Source: Perlabentimonas sp041656735 (GTDB taxonomy: Bacteria > Bacteroidota > Bacteroidia > Bacteroidales > Tenuifilaceae). Taken from it: a stretch of DNA of 64,000 nt. Position 1 is the stretch's first letter. Every line of letters starts with the position of its first letter. Below are positions 45,301-54,718 of the stretch, piece after piece. The stretch lies in the NCBI GenBank assembly GCA_041656735.1, contig JBBACY010000016.1:4264-68263 (forward strand). The letters run 5' to 3'. Below the pieces are notes generated by a model, which saw only the letters and a program-made list of their open reading frames with translations, did no database searches and was not told where the DNA came from. A program made the translations under genes and the position numbers.

Positions 45301-48300
45301 GGTTAATGGATCCATTTGTATATGATACCCTTAGTAGTGGAGGTGATTTATATATTAACCTAGGCGAAATTTCGGAGGACGTACTGCGCGATGGACGAAG
45401 AATGTTTGAGAATGGGTTACCAACCTCAGCCAATGCAGTAAATGTTGATACCACCGCTTGGGGCAGGGTGCCCTCAGTACAGTCGCTAGTAAATGCTTTC
45501 GATAACGACCCGAAAACCCGACGATTTCAGGATGTTGGTTTAGATGGGCTAAGGGATGAGGACGAGAGATCTTTCTTTAGTAGCTACTTGGCACAAATGG
45601 AGAGCGTACTATCACCCGAGGCTTTTGAGAAGTTAAAGAACGACCCGTCTAACGATAACTTTAGATATTTCAGATCTAACTATTACGACTCTCAGGAAGC
45701 GAGTATTCTTGAAAGGTATAAATTGTATAATAATACAGAGGGTAACTCGGTTGCCACAGGCGAACCAAATGCCTTTGGTGAAAGGGATGATTTTCCCACA
45801 TCGGGCCAAATTCAGCCAAACGGCGAGGATATTAACAATGATTATACCCTTAACGAGAACGAAACTTACTACCAGTATAGGGTTTCGTTAAGGCCTCAGG
45901 ATTTTGAGGTTGGTCAAAATTTTATTACCGACAAAGTAACCTACAATGCTTCACTGGAGAATGGCGAAAAATCGGAGGTAAGCTGGTACCAGTTTAAAGT
46001 GCCAATAGATGATTACGAGAGGGTAGTTGGTAATATTCAAGACTTTAAGTCCGTGCGTTTTATGCGAATGTTTATGAAGGGTTTTGTTGATACTACCATT
46101 TTGCGTTTTGCCACCCTTGAGTTGGTTCGTGGAGAGTGGAGGCGATATTCCAGAGCCTTAATTCAGGGTCAGGAGGGGATGCCAACAACCGACCTGCCTT
46201 CGAGCTCCTTCGATGTTTCGTCGGTGAGTATTGAGGAGAACTATACCCGCACTCCGGTAAATTATGTTCTGCCACCTGGCGTTGACCGGGTTACAGACCC
46301 TAGTCAGCCTACAATTATTGAGTTGAATGAGCAATCGATGGAGCTTAAGGTGGTGAACCTGGCCGATGGCGATGCTCGGGCGGTATTTAAAAATGTTAAC
46401 CTCGATATAAGGCAGTACCGGCGGATGATGATGGATATTCACGCAGAGCAAATTGCAGAGTTCCCATTGCAAGACGAGGACCTAAAAGTATTTATAAGGC
46501 TGGGTACGGATTATAGCAATAACTACTATGAGTACGAGATACCTCTTGTGCTAACACCATACGGAAGCTATTTAAAAAACAGCAACTCAGATAGAGAGAG
46601 GGTGTGGCCTGTTGAAAATCAGCTTAATATCGACCTAGAGCTGTTTCAAACGGCAAAAATGCTTCGTAACGAGGAGATGCGAAAAGAGGGATCGCCAATT
46701 ACTTATACAACAATATTCTCAGTACCCGATGGTAACAAAACCTTAAGAGTAACTGGTAATCCGAGCCTTAGCAACGTAAGGGTTATTATGATTGGTATAA
46801 GAAATCCCGAACGATCCGAGAATCTTGGCGACGATGGTTATGCAAAATCGGGTATTGTTTGGGTTAACGAGCTGCGCTTAACACAGGCCGAAACCAAGGG
46901 AGGTTGGGCAGCAAATGCCCGAATGGCTGCAAAGCTAGCCGACTTGGCAATGGTTACCGTTGCAGGTACAACCATAAAACCTGGTTTTGGCTCCATTGAA
47001 AAGAAGGTGAACCAGCGTAGCAAGGAAGATTTTTACCAGTACGATGTGAATTCAACTATCCAGATGGGCCGTTTCTTCCCAAAAGAATCGGGTGTAAATA
47101 TTCCGCTGTTTATAGGGTACTCCGAATCGTTCGCCAACCCCGAGTACAACCCGTTAGACCCTGACATCCTTCTTAAAACAGCCCTTAATAATGCAGCCAA
47201 TAAGCAAGAGCGCGACTCAATAAAGCATATATCGCAGGACTATACCCAGCGTAAAAGTGTGAACCTTACCAATGTCCGTATTAATAAAACCGATGGCGCA
47301 CCAAAAGTTTACAGCATTTCGAATTTTGCCGTAAGCTACTCGTTTAACGAGCAGCTGTCTCGGAATATAAATACAGAGGAGCGTATTCAGCGTAATACTA
47401 GGGGAGGACTTACATATGCTTTTAATACAAGGCCTAAAAATGTGGTGCCCTTTCGAAATGTGAAGTGGTTATCGAATCCTTACCTCCGCATTATTAAGGA
47501 TTTTAACTTTAACTATATGCCCAACCAGTTCTCGTTTAGAACAGAACTTAACAGAACCTATTTTGAGCAGCAGCTACGGAATATTAATGCACCCGAAATA
47601 AAGTTGATTCCAACCTACTCGAAAGATTTTCATTGGGATAGGGTGTACTCGCTTAACTGGGACATTACGCAGGCCATAAAGTTTGACTTTAACGCGAATA
47701 ACCAGGCCCGAATTGATGAGCCAATGGGAATGGTTGACCGTAATCGTGACCCTAGGGCTTATGAGCATTGGCAGGATTCGGTGTGGACTAACCTAAAAAA
47801 CTTTGGACGCAACACGAACTACAACCATCAGTTTAATTTAAGCTATAATATTCCCATAAATAAAATCCCGTTGTTTAGCTGGGTTAGTGCCTCAACTCGA
47901 TATACGGGTAGTTATAACTGGCAGGCTGGCCCACTTTTGCCCGACTCGAGCCAGTTTGACCCAGGCAATATAATTCAGAATGCGAGTACCATACAGCTAA
48001 ATTCGCAGCTAAATTTTACCACCTTATACAATAAAAACAAGCACCTTAAAGCCATTAACCAGAAGTTTGACCAGATAGCCAAAGGGACACCCAAAAAGCA
48101 AACTTTTAAAACGGTTACTTTCCAAAAAGAGGGGGTTAGGCTTAGGGCTGGCAGCTTCCGGTCGGTTGAACACGGACTAAAAACCGAAGATGTTACCGTT
48201 AAGGCGTTTGCCGAAGATGGGACAGAAATTCCTGTTGAAATTAATATTCGCTCCGACAGAAAGTTATCTATTAAAAATGACCAAGATCACAGTAATGTTA

Positions 48301-49748
48301 GGGTTGTGGTTGAGGGTAAGGTGCCTGAGCGTGAGAATATTGCGTTGCTCTTATTTCAAGGAAGCGTGCGAATGCTTATGGGGGTAAAAAATCTTTCGGG
48401 ATCATATTCAGTAACCTCTGGAACGTTGATGCCTGGCTATAAGCCGTCAACTCAGTATATGGGTATGCAATCTCTTAATGGGGTTATGGCCCCTGGGTTT
48501 CCGTTTGTAGCAGGTTGGCAGGATCCCGATTTTGCTTGGAAGGCAGTTCGAAATCAGTGGCTTAGTTCTGATTCAACGCTTAATGCCGCCTATATGCTAA
48601 CACAGAACCAAAACCTTACACTCAGAAGCACTATTGAGCCATTAGCCGGACTAAGGGTTGAAATTTCGGGAACACGAAATTTGGCATCAAACAAGAATGA
48701 GTTTTACCTTGCCGATTCTCAGGGACAATTTGGCGCATATAATGCAATGACAACAGGAAATTTTAGCATAAGCATACTAACACTAAAGTCAGCCTTCGAG
48801 AAATCGTCTTCAAAGAATGATTATATAAGCAAAACGTTTAAGGAGTTTAGCCAAAGGCGACTTAGTATTGCCAAGGAGTTGGCAGGCAATAGGGCTGATG
48901 GCGGAATTTATAATCCAAATATTGTGGACGATAATGATTTTCCTGACGGATATGGATCGCTTAGTCAAGAGGTGCTTATTTATTCGTTTTTAAGCGCTTA
49001 CACCGGAACGCCCGTGTCCGAAGCAAAGTTCACATCATTTCCGCTAATACCAATGCCTAACTGGCAAATTACCTACGATGGGCTTGCCAAAATGAAGCCT
49101 TTTAGCAAATGGATGCGAACTTTCACACTTCGTCATAGCTACCGTTCAACCTTTACGGTTGGGTCGTACTCATCATATTTAGATTTTAAGCCCGAGCAGG
49201 ATGGGTTTAGCTATGTACGCGATATTAACAACAATTTTGTACCCGAATTTGAAATAACAAACGTGTCGATAAACGAGCAGCTTAACCCTCTAATAAGTTT
49301 TGATGCAACCTGGTTAAACAGTCTTACCAATAGGCTCGAGGTGCGAAATACCCGTTCGTTGTCAATGAGTTTTGCCAATAACCAGCTAAGCGAAATGTCT
49401 AGCTGGGAAATAATTGTGGGAAGTGGTTACAGGTTCGAAAACCTGCCTCTTGTACTCTCGAATGCTTTAGGAGATCAGAAAACGTTAAAAAGTGACCTTA
49501 GGTTAAATGTTGATTTTAGCTTTCGAGACAACCAAACCATACTGCGTAAATTGGTTGAGGAAACCAATACCCCTTCAACAGGGCAAAAAGTGTTAACAAT
49601 AAAAACTTCGGCCGAGTATGTGGTTAGCGATCAGGTAACTATCAGAGTATTTTTCGATAGGGTGGTTAATACACCGGTAGCCAGCCTTTCGTTCCCAACT
49701 GCAAACACTAGCTTTGGTTTTAGCATTCGATTTACTATGATTCAGTAG
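42345..49748 (+). CDS. sprA: Type IX secretion translocon SprA, TTG start
   Basis: 2467 residues, the giant 36-stranded outer-membrane barrel through which T9SS cargo passes. I accept the TTG start because it gives a hydrophobic signal (VGRVILIILALHIGQNCLL, about residues 9-27); the first downstream ATG (MAIQSSPPDT) would lack it. Repeated family segments include ADPQNLKIEVQYDAVNKQYT, SSLFGLKTQLKFGRLTVTSI, VYIDDFEGTKTSIDLRSWYA and FLKLNVDFSFRDN-type end strands. Length is usual. Other T9SS genes (porV, gldK-N) are not in the window. The ruvA-sprA-gcvH order is typical of the phylum. Confidence 0.94.
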   Translation: MKYIAQNAVGRVILIILALHIGQNCLLRQTKVFGTEVIGQIMAIQSSPPDTIKLPYPIPENEMGEGTDSPLFMADPQNLKIEVQYDAVNKQYTVYYKVGNVNVRSPKVMSEKEYREFQFEQSMRSYWQQRRHGETSSRGSGILPRLEVGGETFDRIFGSNVIEIIPQGNAELLFGITGSSTENPTIAENYKKNYTFDFQSKIQMNVSGTVGEKLRMEINYDTEATFDFENNVKLEYTGFEDEIIQKIEAGNVSLPLPGTLITGSSSLFGLKTQLKFGRLTVTSIFSKQNSETQVMEVRGGAQSKEFDIQVDEYEANKHFFLSHYFRDTYNRSLQNLPVVNSGINITRAEVWVTNKRGNFDDSRDVISFHDLGENQPNIYASHFFMQEEGGNQPRNSINSMYRRLTGEFLGIRSIAEVNSTLSQIPNFKGGVDYEKIENARKLTQAEYTLNAQLGYISLNTSLNNDEILAVAFEYTYGGKTYKVGEFSTEGISAPDALILKLLKGTNLSPRFATWDLMMKNIYAIGAYQVDRKEFNFNILYQNDLTGTSVNYLPEGNRANEPLLSVLGLDKLNSNLDPGADGMFDFIEGITINSANGRIIFPILEPFGSDLARLIGDPDIAEKFVYQELYDSTLTKARQIAEKNKYRLSGTYQSSSSSEIPLNAMNVPRGSVVVTAGGMKLTEGTDFTVDYIMGTVKIINPGLLESGTPIQISLESQDLFSFQTKTLVGSHFDYRFSDKFNVGATVLNLTERPFSKKVNYGSEAISNTIYGFNTSYQTESGFLTKAVDFLPFIETKEKSTITIDAEFAHFLPGYSRAIGKGGTVYIDDFEGTKTSIDLRSWYAWTLASTPQHQPDLFPEGNLINDLANGYNRALLAWYSIDPLFLRNNSLTPSHLRRDANTQSSHFVREIFEKEIFPNRQTPHAKATNIPVLNLAFYPSERGPYNYTTQGVNSQGFFVNPNSKWAGMMRALPSTDFEESNIEYVEFWLMDPFVYDTLSSGGDLYINLGEISEDVLRDGRRMFENGLPTSANAVNVDTTAWGRVPSVQSLVNAFDNDPKTRRFQDVGLDGLRDEDERSFFSSYLAQMESVLSPEAFEKLKNDPSNDNFRYFRSNYYDSQEASILERYKLYNNTEGNSVATGEPNAFGERDDFPTSGQIQPNGEDINNDYTLNENETYYQYRVSLRPQDFEVGQNFITDKVTYNASLENGEKSEVSWYQFKVPIDDYERVVGNIQDFKSVRFMRMFMKGFVDTTILRFATLELVRGEWRRYSRALIQGQEGMPTTDLPSSSFDVSSVSIEENYTRTPVNYVLPPGVDRVTDPSQPTIIELNEQSMELKVVNLADGDARAVFKNVNLDIRQYRRMMMDIHAEQIAEFPLQDEDLKVFIRLGTDYSNNYYEYEIPLVLTPYGSYLKNSNSDRERVWPVENQLNIDLELFQTAKMLRNEEMRKEGSPITYTTIFSVPDGNKTLRVTGNPSLSNVRVIMIGIRNPERSENLGDDGYAKSGIVWVNELRLTQAETKGGWAANARMAAKLADLAMVTVAGTTIKPGFGSIEKKVNQRSKEDFYQYDVNSTIQMGRFFPKESGVNIPLFIGYSESFANPEYNPLDPDILLKTALNNAANKQERDSIKHISQDYTQRKSVNLTNVRINKTDGAPKVYSISNFAVSYSFNEQLSRNINTEERIQRNTRGGLTYAFNTRPKNVVPFRNVKWLSNPYLRIIKDFNFNYMPNQFSFRTELNRTYFEQQLRNINAPEIKLIPTYSKDFHWDRVYSLNWDITQAIKFDFNANNQARIDEPMGMVDRNRDPRAYEHWQDSVWTNLKNFGRNTNYNHQFNLSYNIPINKIPLFSWVSASTRYTGSYNWQAGPLLPDSSQFDPGNIIQNASTIQLNSQLNFTTLYNKNKHLKAINQKFDQIAKGTPKKQTFKTVTFQKEGVRLRAGSFRSVEHGLKTEDVTVKAFAEDGTEIPVEINIRSDRKLSIKNDQDHSNVRVVVEGKVPERENIALLLFQGSVRMLMGVKNLSGSYSVTSGTLMPGYKPSTQYMGMQSLNGVMAPGFPFVAGWQDPDFAWKAVRNQWLSSDSTLNAAYMLTQNQNLTLRSTIEPLAGLRVEISGTRNLASNKNEFYLADSQGQFGAYNAMTTGNFSISILTLKSAFEKSSSKNDYISKTFKEFSQRRLSIAKELAGNRADGGIYNPNIVDDNDFPDGYGSLSQEVLIYSFLSAYTGTPVSEAKFTSFPLIPMPNWQITYDGLAKMKPFSKWMRTFTLRHSYRSTFTVGSYSSYLDFKPEQDGFSYVRDINNNFVPEFEITNVSINEQLNPLISFDATWLNSLTNRLEVRNTRSLSMSFANNQLSEMSSWEIIVGSGYRFENLPLVLSNALGDQKTLKSDLRLNVDFSFRDNQTILRKLVEETNTPSTGQKVLTIKTSAEYVVSDQVTIRVFFDRVVNTPVASLSFPTANTSFGFSIRFTMIQ

Positions 49749-49862
49749 TGAGAAGTTGTAAAACAGTATATTATTAAGTTGGTTAATATTTTGTTTAATA
49801 AAAAAAATGTACTTTTGTGGCAAAGATTGAATCCTTATTTTTAAAACTTAAATAATTTTATT

Positions 49863-50243
49863 ATGAACATTCCTGCAGATTTAAAGTACACTAAAGATCA
49901 CGAGTGGGTTAAGGTGGAAGGTGACGAAGCGGTTATTGGTATTACCGATTTTGCTCAAAGCCAACTTGGCGATGTAGTTTTTGTTGAAATTGAAACCGAA
50001 GGCGAAGACCTTGAATTCGAGGAAGTTTTTGGTACAGTTGAAGCAGTAAAAACTGTTTCGGACCTATTTTTACCCGTTGCTGGTAAGGTAATTGCCGTAA
50101 ACGAAAAACTTGCCGATAACCCTGAACTTGTAAACAAAGATCCTTACGGAGACGGTTGGATGATTCGTCTTAAGGTTGCTGATGTTTCGCAGCTTGCCAA
50201 CTTGCTTAGCGATAAGCAATACGCTGAATTAGCTAAAGCATAG
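49863..50243 (+). CDS. gcvH: Glycine cleavage system H protein
   Basis: 126 residues; carries the lipoyl aminomethyl group between P, T and L proteins. Lipoylated lysine K63 in FGTVEAVKTVSDLF. Begins MNIPADLKYTKDHEWVKVEG as in the family. A TACTTTTG -7 element at 49810-49817 gives it its own promoter after sprA, and a terminator follows. The other gcv genes are not here. Confidence 0.96.
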   Translation: MNIPADLKYTKDHEWVKVEGDEAVIGITDFAQSQLGDVVFVEIETEGEDLEFEEVFGTVEAVKTVSDLFLPVAGKVIAVNEKLADNPELVNKDPYGDGWMIRLKVADVSQLANLLSDKQYAELAKA

Positions 50244-50259
50244 TTCAATCAATAAGTAT

Positions 50260-50292
50260 AAAAAAGCGGGTAGAGTTTCTATCCGCTTTTTT
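50260..50292. terminator. Terminator between gcvH and thiL
   Basis: AAAAAGCGGGTAG pairs with CTATCCGCTTTTTT (one G-U) around a short loop. T- and A-rich on both sides, so it can serve both convergent genes. Confidence 0.85.
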
Positions 50293-50317
50293 CGTGCTTA
50301 TTCAATTCGTTTTTACC

Positions 50318-51373
50318 TTACTCGTCAGCATCTTCCTTGGTCATAGCATTCCACCCTTGGGCGCTAATAGGAATATCCTCGCCTTGAGGAGGAACAAGCA
50401 TTGCACCATTGGTTTGTTCCACTACGTGCCCTATAATGCTAATACCTCCCATTTCCTTAATAGTATCGTGCATTTCAATAGGTACAGTAAATAGTAATTC
50501 GTAATCTTCGCCACCATTTAGGGCAGCTATAATAGGGTCAAGGTTCATTTCATTAGCCATTTTATGTGTAACCTGGTCAATGGGAATTTTATCAATATAT
50601 ACCCTGCACCCTACTTTAGAGTTTTTGCAAATATGTAGAAGTTCGCTCGATAGGCCATCGGAAATATCAATCATTGAGGAGGGAACAATACCCGCTTTAT
50701 CAAGTAAGTCAATTAATGTTTTGCGTGGTTCGGGTTTTAAAAACCGCTCAAGAATATAGTCGTAACCTGCAAGTTGAGGTTTCATTTCCGTTTTGCCCTG
50801 AAGTACCCTTTTTTCGCGTTTTAGTAGTTGTAATCCCATATAGGCAGAGCCAAGGTCGCCCGTTACACAAATCAGGTCGTTCTCCTTTGCTCCACTACGG
50901 TAGCAAATCTTGTCGGGTTCGGCTTCGCCAATGGCCGTAATGCTAATAACCACCCCTGTTAGCGATGATGATGTGTCGCCACCTACTACGTCAACCCCAA
51001 AACGTTCGCAGGCCAAGTAAATTCCGCTGTAAAGTTCCTCAATATCTTCGAGCGAAAAGCGTTTCGATACGCCAATGGATACCGTAATTTGCTTAGGGTG
51101 CGCATTCATTGCGTACACATCGCTAAGGTTTACCACAACAGCCTTGTAGCCAAGGTGTTTAAGTGGGTGGTAAGTAAGGTCGAAGTGAATACCCTCAAGC
51201 AGTAAATCGGTGGTAACAACCAGCTGTTTGCCATTGGTATTGAGTACTGCGGCATCGTCGCCAACCCCTTTAGCCGTTGAGCTATTTTTTATTATTATTG
51301 GTTCGGTTATCTTGTCAATTAGCCTAAATTCGCCTAGCTCGTATAGTTCTGTTCGGGTTTTCTTATCGCTCAT
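50318..51373 (-). CDS. thiL: Thiamine-monophosphate kinase
   Basis: 351 residues when started at MSDKKTRTELYELGEFRLID; ~30 more codons upstream are open but contain no family sequence, and a TATCTTTG -7 box at 51400-51407 (minus strand) lies just upstream of the chosen ATG. Phosphorylates TMP to thiamine diphosphate. Motifs: GVGDDAAVL, TTDLLLEGIHFDLTY, VVGGDTSSS, CVTGDLG and IDISDGLSSEL. Confidence 0.93.
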   Translation of the reverse strand: MSDKKTRTELYELGEFRLIDKITEPIIIKNSSTAKGVGDDAAVLNTNGKQLVVTTDLLLEGIHFDLTYHPLKHLGYKAVVVNLSDVYAMNAHPKQITVSIGVSKRFSLEDIEELYSGIYLACERFGVDVVGGDTSSSLTGVVISITAIGEAEPDKICYRSGAKENDLICVTGDLGSAYMGLQLLKREKRVLQGKTEMKPQLAGYDYILERFLKPEPRKTLIDLLDKAGIVPSSMIDISDGLSSELLHICKNSKVGCRVYIDKIPIDQVTHKMANEMNLDPIIAALNGGEDYELLFTVPIEMHDTIKEMGGISIIGHVVEQTNGAMLVPPQGEDIPISAQGWNAMTKEDADE

Positions 51374-51730
51374 TCTGAAAGTTTTTATATTTTGTGCCAC
51401 AAAGATAGTTGATGTTTTTTTAATGGCTAACCATTTGGCAAAACAGGGGGAATAAGTTACCCTCAATTATTCATCTGAATAATTGCTATCCCCGATAACG
51501 ATTAAGCCTTACAGCCAATTTTTGTTACTCAAAATTGGGCTCGCCTATGTCGGGGGTACCGCATTTGTATTCATCTTTTACAAATCTGAAGAATAATGCG
51601 GGTTAAGTTAGTTTCAGTTAACAAATTGTTCCTATGTTTTTTTGTAACTTTGTGGCAATGTAAAGTTGTTGATTTCACTTTTGCTTAACAAGCAACAGCC
51701 TGTACAGCAGGCATTTAAAATAGAATAAGT
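51374..51730. other. Intergenic region with two divergent promoters
   Basis: 357 bp. Contains the thiL -7 element (51400-51407, minus) and TAACTTTG at 51645-51652 (plus), preceded by TTG at 51626-51628 with a 16-nt spacer, upstream of the Imm33-like gene. No other feature seen. Confidence 0.55.
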
Positions 51731-52072
51731 ATGGAAAAATTTCGATATATCTTAAAACCCGAGGACATAAAGCCCATCCTTGAGAATAAGGGGTACTGCT
51801 ACGCTTCGGATATGATAACCGTTGATGGGCACAAGGTTGGCTATATGTACCGCGAGGCTCGCGAAGACGAGGACGATAGCGGCTGGCGCTTTTACTCAGG
51901 TCTCGAAACCGATGAGTACGTTGGTGTTGAGCATCATTTTATGATGTTCGATCTGAACTATATCGTCAATCTTGATCCCCCCATAATTCCATACCTAAAA
52001 ATGCGTACCGGCGCCGAGCTCGAGCGCGACGAGAATGCCGATACCTTTAGTCCGGTTGAAGAGGGCTGGTAG
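51731..52072 (+). CDS. DUF2185/Imm33-like protein
   Basis: 113 residues, acidic, cytoplasmic. It resembles the DUF2185 immunity-type fold: KGYCYASDMITVDGHKVGYM, YREAREDEDDSGWRFYSGLE. In the family, members are found next to polymorphic toxins or alone. No toxin gene is adjacent here, so an immunity role is unsupported; a housekeeping or orphan role is as likely. Own promoter. Confidence 0.72.
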   Translation: MEKFRYILKPEDIKPILENKGYCYASDMITVDGHKVGYMYREAREDEDDSGWRFYSGLETDEYVGVEHHFMMFDLNYIVNLDPPIIPYLKMRTGAELERDENADTFSPVEEGW

Positions 52073-52149
52073 CCTTTTTTATCAAAATTTATGGGATAAT
52101 TAGCTGCTTCTTCAAACTTTAAAACATTGAGAATAAGCTGAAATGCGTG

Positions 52150-52181
52150 TTTGCATATTATTACAAATATTTCTACCTTTG
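52150..52181 (+). promoter_or_regulatory. Promoter of tig
   Basis: TTTG at 52150-52153, 20-nt spacer, TACCTTTG at 52174-52181. Exact consensus, ~90 bp before the ATG. Confidence 0.78.
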
Positions 52182-52269
52182 TGCGCTCAAAGAAAATAAG
52201 CTGAGAGTACTTACTTTTTGATAATCAGTAGAATAAAACAAAATTAAACTTCTTACAAAAGATATTCAC

Positions 52270-53628
52270 ATGAACGTAACTCACGAAAACTCCGATGCGC
52301 TAAATGCAGTGCTAACCGTAAAGGTAGAGAAAAACGATTATGAACAAAACGTTGAGAAGGCACTTAAAGATATTCGCACAAAAGCGGTAATTAAGGGCTT
52401 TAGACCAGGAAAAGCACCTGCCTCAATGATAAATAAAATGTACAAGAAATCGGCAGTGCTTGAAGAGGTAAATAAGCTGGTTTCCGAGAGTATTTCGGGT
52501 TATATTACTGAGCAAAAAATTAATATTTTAGGCGAGCCACTACCATCAGACAAGCAACAACATATCGACTGGGACGAGCAGGGTGATTTCGAGTTTCTGT
52601 TCGATTTGGGTATAGCTCCAGAGTTTGAGGTAAAACTCTCTAAACGCGATAAGGCACCTTACTATAGCATAAAGGTTAGTGATGAGATGCGCCAGGGCTA
52701 TATTGAGAACATTTCAGGCCGCTACGGAAGCTATCAGGATGCCGAGAAAGCCGATGGCGAGAGCCTTCTTAAGGCTACCCTTACCGAACTTAATGCTGAT
52801 GAATCGCCAAAGGAAGATGGTATTTCGGCTGAGGATGGTATGGTTTCGGTTATGCTTGTGGCCGATGAGGACGAAAAAAAGAAATTTATTGGCGCTAAGG
52901 TTGGCGATGTAATGGTGGTTGATGTTACCAAAGCATTCCCTAACGAAACCGATAGGGCAGCGCTTCTTAAAATATCAAAAGAAGAACTTGAAGGGATTGA
53001 ACCACTATTTCAGGCAACCATTACCCAAGTGCAGCAATATGCTAAAGCTGAGGTAGATCAGGAACTATTCGATAAGCTTTACGGCGAAGGCGTTGTTAAC
53101 TCTGAGGAAGAGTTTCACCAGAAACTTGATGAGGATATTAAGCAGAACCTTAAAGGCGATAGCGAGCGTAAACTTTATATCGACGTACGCGACAAGCTAA
53201 TTACCAAGTTTAACATCGAGCTTCCCAAGGAGTTTCTAGTTCGATGGTTAACCGCTATTAATGAGGGCAAATTTACTCAAGAGCAGGTAGAAAAAGATTA
53301 CCCAAGCTTTGAAAACGACCTAAAATGGCAGCTTATTCGCGATAAAATTGCCGTTGAGCAGGAGTTTAAAGTTGGAGAAGAAGAACTTCAGCGTGTGGCT
53401 AAGGGGCATATTATGAACCAGATGATACAGTATGGTATGGGACAGCTTCCCGATGAGTTTCTCGATAAGTACGCAAAAGAACTTGTTGAAAAACCCGAGG
53501 AGCGCAGAAAAATGGCCGAGCAGGTTATTGAGGGTAAGGTAATGGACTGGATTAAGGAGACCATTAAGCTGGACGAGAAAGAGGTTGACTCCGAAGAGTT
53601 TAAAAAGATGGTGAGCCCAGAGGCTTAA
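52270..53628 (+). CDS. tig: Trigger factor
   Basis: 452 residues. Ribosome-associated chaperone and prolyl isomerase. Ribosome-docking loop GFRPGKAP at 43-50; a diverged FKBP-like domain (~150-250) and a long helical C-terminal arm domain. The divergence of the PPIase domain is usual for Bacteroidota, so isomerase activity may be weak. Followed by a terminator; clpP is three genes further on. Confidence 0.93.
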   Translation: MNVTHENSDALNAVLTVKVEKNDYEQNVEKALKDIRTKAVIKGFRPGKAPASMINKMYKKSAVLEEVNKLVSESISGYITEQKINILGEPLPSDKQQHIDWDEQGDFEFLFDLGIAPEFEVKLSKRDKAPYYSIKVSDEMRQGYIENISGRYGSYQDAEKADGESLLKATLTELNADESPKEDGISAEDGMVSVMLVADEDEKKKFIGAKVGDVMVVDVTKAFPNETDRAALLKISKEELEGIEPLFQATITQVQQYAKAEVDQELFDKLYGEGVVNSEEEFHQKLDEDIKQNLKGDSERKLYIDVRDKLITKFNIELPKEFLVRWLTAINEGKFTQEQVEKDYPSFENDLKWQLIRDKIAVEQEFKVGEEELQRVAKGHIMNQMIQYGMGQLPDEFLDKYAKELVEKPEERRKMAEQVIEGKVMDWIKETIKLDEKEVDSEEFKKMVSPEA

Positions 53629-53635
53629 ATAATAC

Positions 53636-53665
53636 AAAGCGGGTGATTTTCTCCCGCTTTTTTTA
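53636..53665 (+). terminator. Terminator of tig
   Basis: AAAGCGGG, loop TGATTTTCT, CCCGCTTTTTTT; 8 bp after the stop. Confidence 0.88.
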
Positions 53666-53804
53666 ATTAGCTTGGGTTTTACTGTGTTGTAACCATAATG
53701 TTTTCTGATAGCTTATATCGAAGTAGATGACCTATTTATATATAGTGTGAAATGCGAATGGAATTTCAAGCAACTTTAACGACCATTTAAAATAAAGAAG
53801 ATTT

Positions 53805-54182
53805 ATGAACACATCGACATTCAGCCCCGACAAAATTATTGACAGATTAAAACTCTTTAATTATAAATATGAACTCAAGGAGCAGTCATTAAAAGTGTTC
53901 TTACCTATGTTCTGTTATTTTAGAATTGAATTCAAATCAGATGAAGTAAAAATGACTTCTCACTTACGTTTTGGGTTTCGTTTTTTACCTCTTGAATACA
54001 ATTTTTTAATTTATGGTCTTGGGTTTTATATTTTTGCTTGGTATAAACTGACAACCTTCAACAGTGCAATCTTTCTGCTACTGGCTCTGTTTATTGTGCA
54101 TTTAGTAGTTTGTTTTATTAAAATTGAAGCGCTAAGAACTGTTATTCATAATTGGATAGAGAGCGATAATAAAAACAAATAG
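53805..54182 (+). CDS. Small membrane protein, unknown
   Basis: 125 residues. Soluble N-terminal half (FSPDKIIDRLKLFNYKYELK) followed by two hydrophobic helices (EYNFLIYGLGFYIFAWYKL and AIFLLLALFIVHLVVCFIKI) and a short charged tail. No family recognised. More AT-rich than its neighbours. An accessory gene between tig and clpP. Confidence 0.6.
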   Translation: MNTSTFSPDKIIDRLKLFNYKYELKEQSLKVFLPMFCYFRIEFKSDEVKMTSHLRFGFRFLPLEYNFLIYGLGFYIFAWYKLTTFNSAIFLLLALFIVHLVVCFIKIEALRTVIHNWIESDNKNK

Positions 54183-54281
54183 GCACAAGTTGACTTTATA
54201 CAAGATGATAGCAACCAAGTCATTAAAAGTGCTTTGTGGGTTGCAAATGGGAATATTCGAGCAATTAATAAGCAGTAAATT

Positions 54282-54494
54282 ATGAGTGCTAACAAAAAAG
54301 CAGAATATCAAACTGTTGATATAAAAGGGCATGAATTGAGATGCCCAATATGTAATAATAATCGTTTTTCGAGCAGACGGGCTCAGCTAAATACGGCTGT
54401 GGCCTCCTTTTTCGATTTCGATTGGGCTAACCGGAGTGCTACATGCTATGTTTGTTCGGAATGCACCCATATTTCTTGGTTTTTAGAGGGCTGA
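54282..54494 (+). CDS. Small zinc-ribbon-like protein
   Basis: 70 residues with two CxxC knuckles, CPIC (residues 21-24) and CYVCSEC (55-61), separated by FFDFDWANRSAT. This matches small zinc-ribbon proteins of unknown role found in many bacteria. No catalytic residues. 99 bp after the small membrane protein, possibly in the same unit. Confidence 0.72.
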   Translation: MSANKKAEYQTVDIKGHELRCPICNNNRFSSRRAQLNTAVASFFDFDWANRSATCYVCSECTHISWFLEG

Positions 54495-54502
54495 GTGTTT
54501 GA

Positions 54503-54607
54503 CTTCGTCTCCGCTCAGTCTGACGTAGGGTCGCTTCGAATTATGGCTTTTCGTTAACCCAAGCCCCTCATTACCTTAATATGGAGTCAGACTGAGCGAA
54601 GACGAAG
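54503..54607. repeat. Inverted-repeat element, 22-bp arms
   Basis: CTTCGTCTCCGCTCAGTCTG at 54503 (22-nt arm to 54524) is complementary to 54586-54607 with one mismatch, spaced 61 bp. No T tract is found, so it is not a canonical terminator. It is compatible with a MITE/REP-type intergenic repeat. The 224-bp gap between the zinc ribbon and clpP contains nothing else. Confidence 0.6.
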
Positions 54608-54718
54608 CCTGACGGCGAATTTTCTAACTTTAACTAAACAACATTGACCTAGTTTTTCGAAAAAGATTAATATATTTATCCTCAATTTGAAACGTAGTAA
54701 CTATAAAATAGTAAAACC

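Noticed and set aside
51731..52072. Toxin-immunity pair involving the Imm33-like gene
   Set aside because: Neighbours are thiL and tig; no toxin domain is seen nearby.
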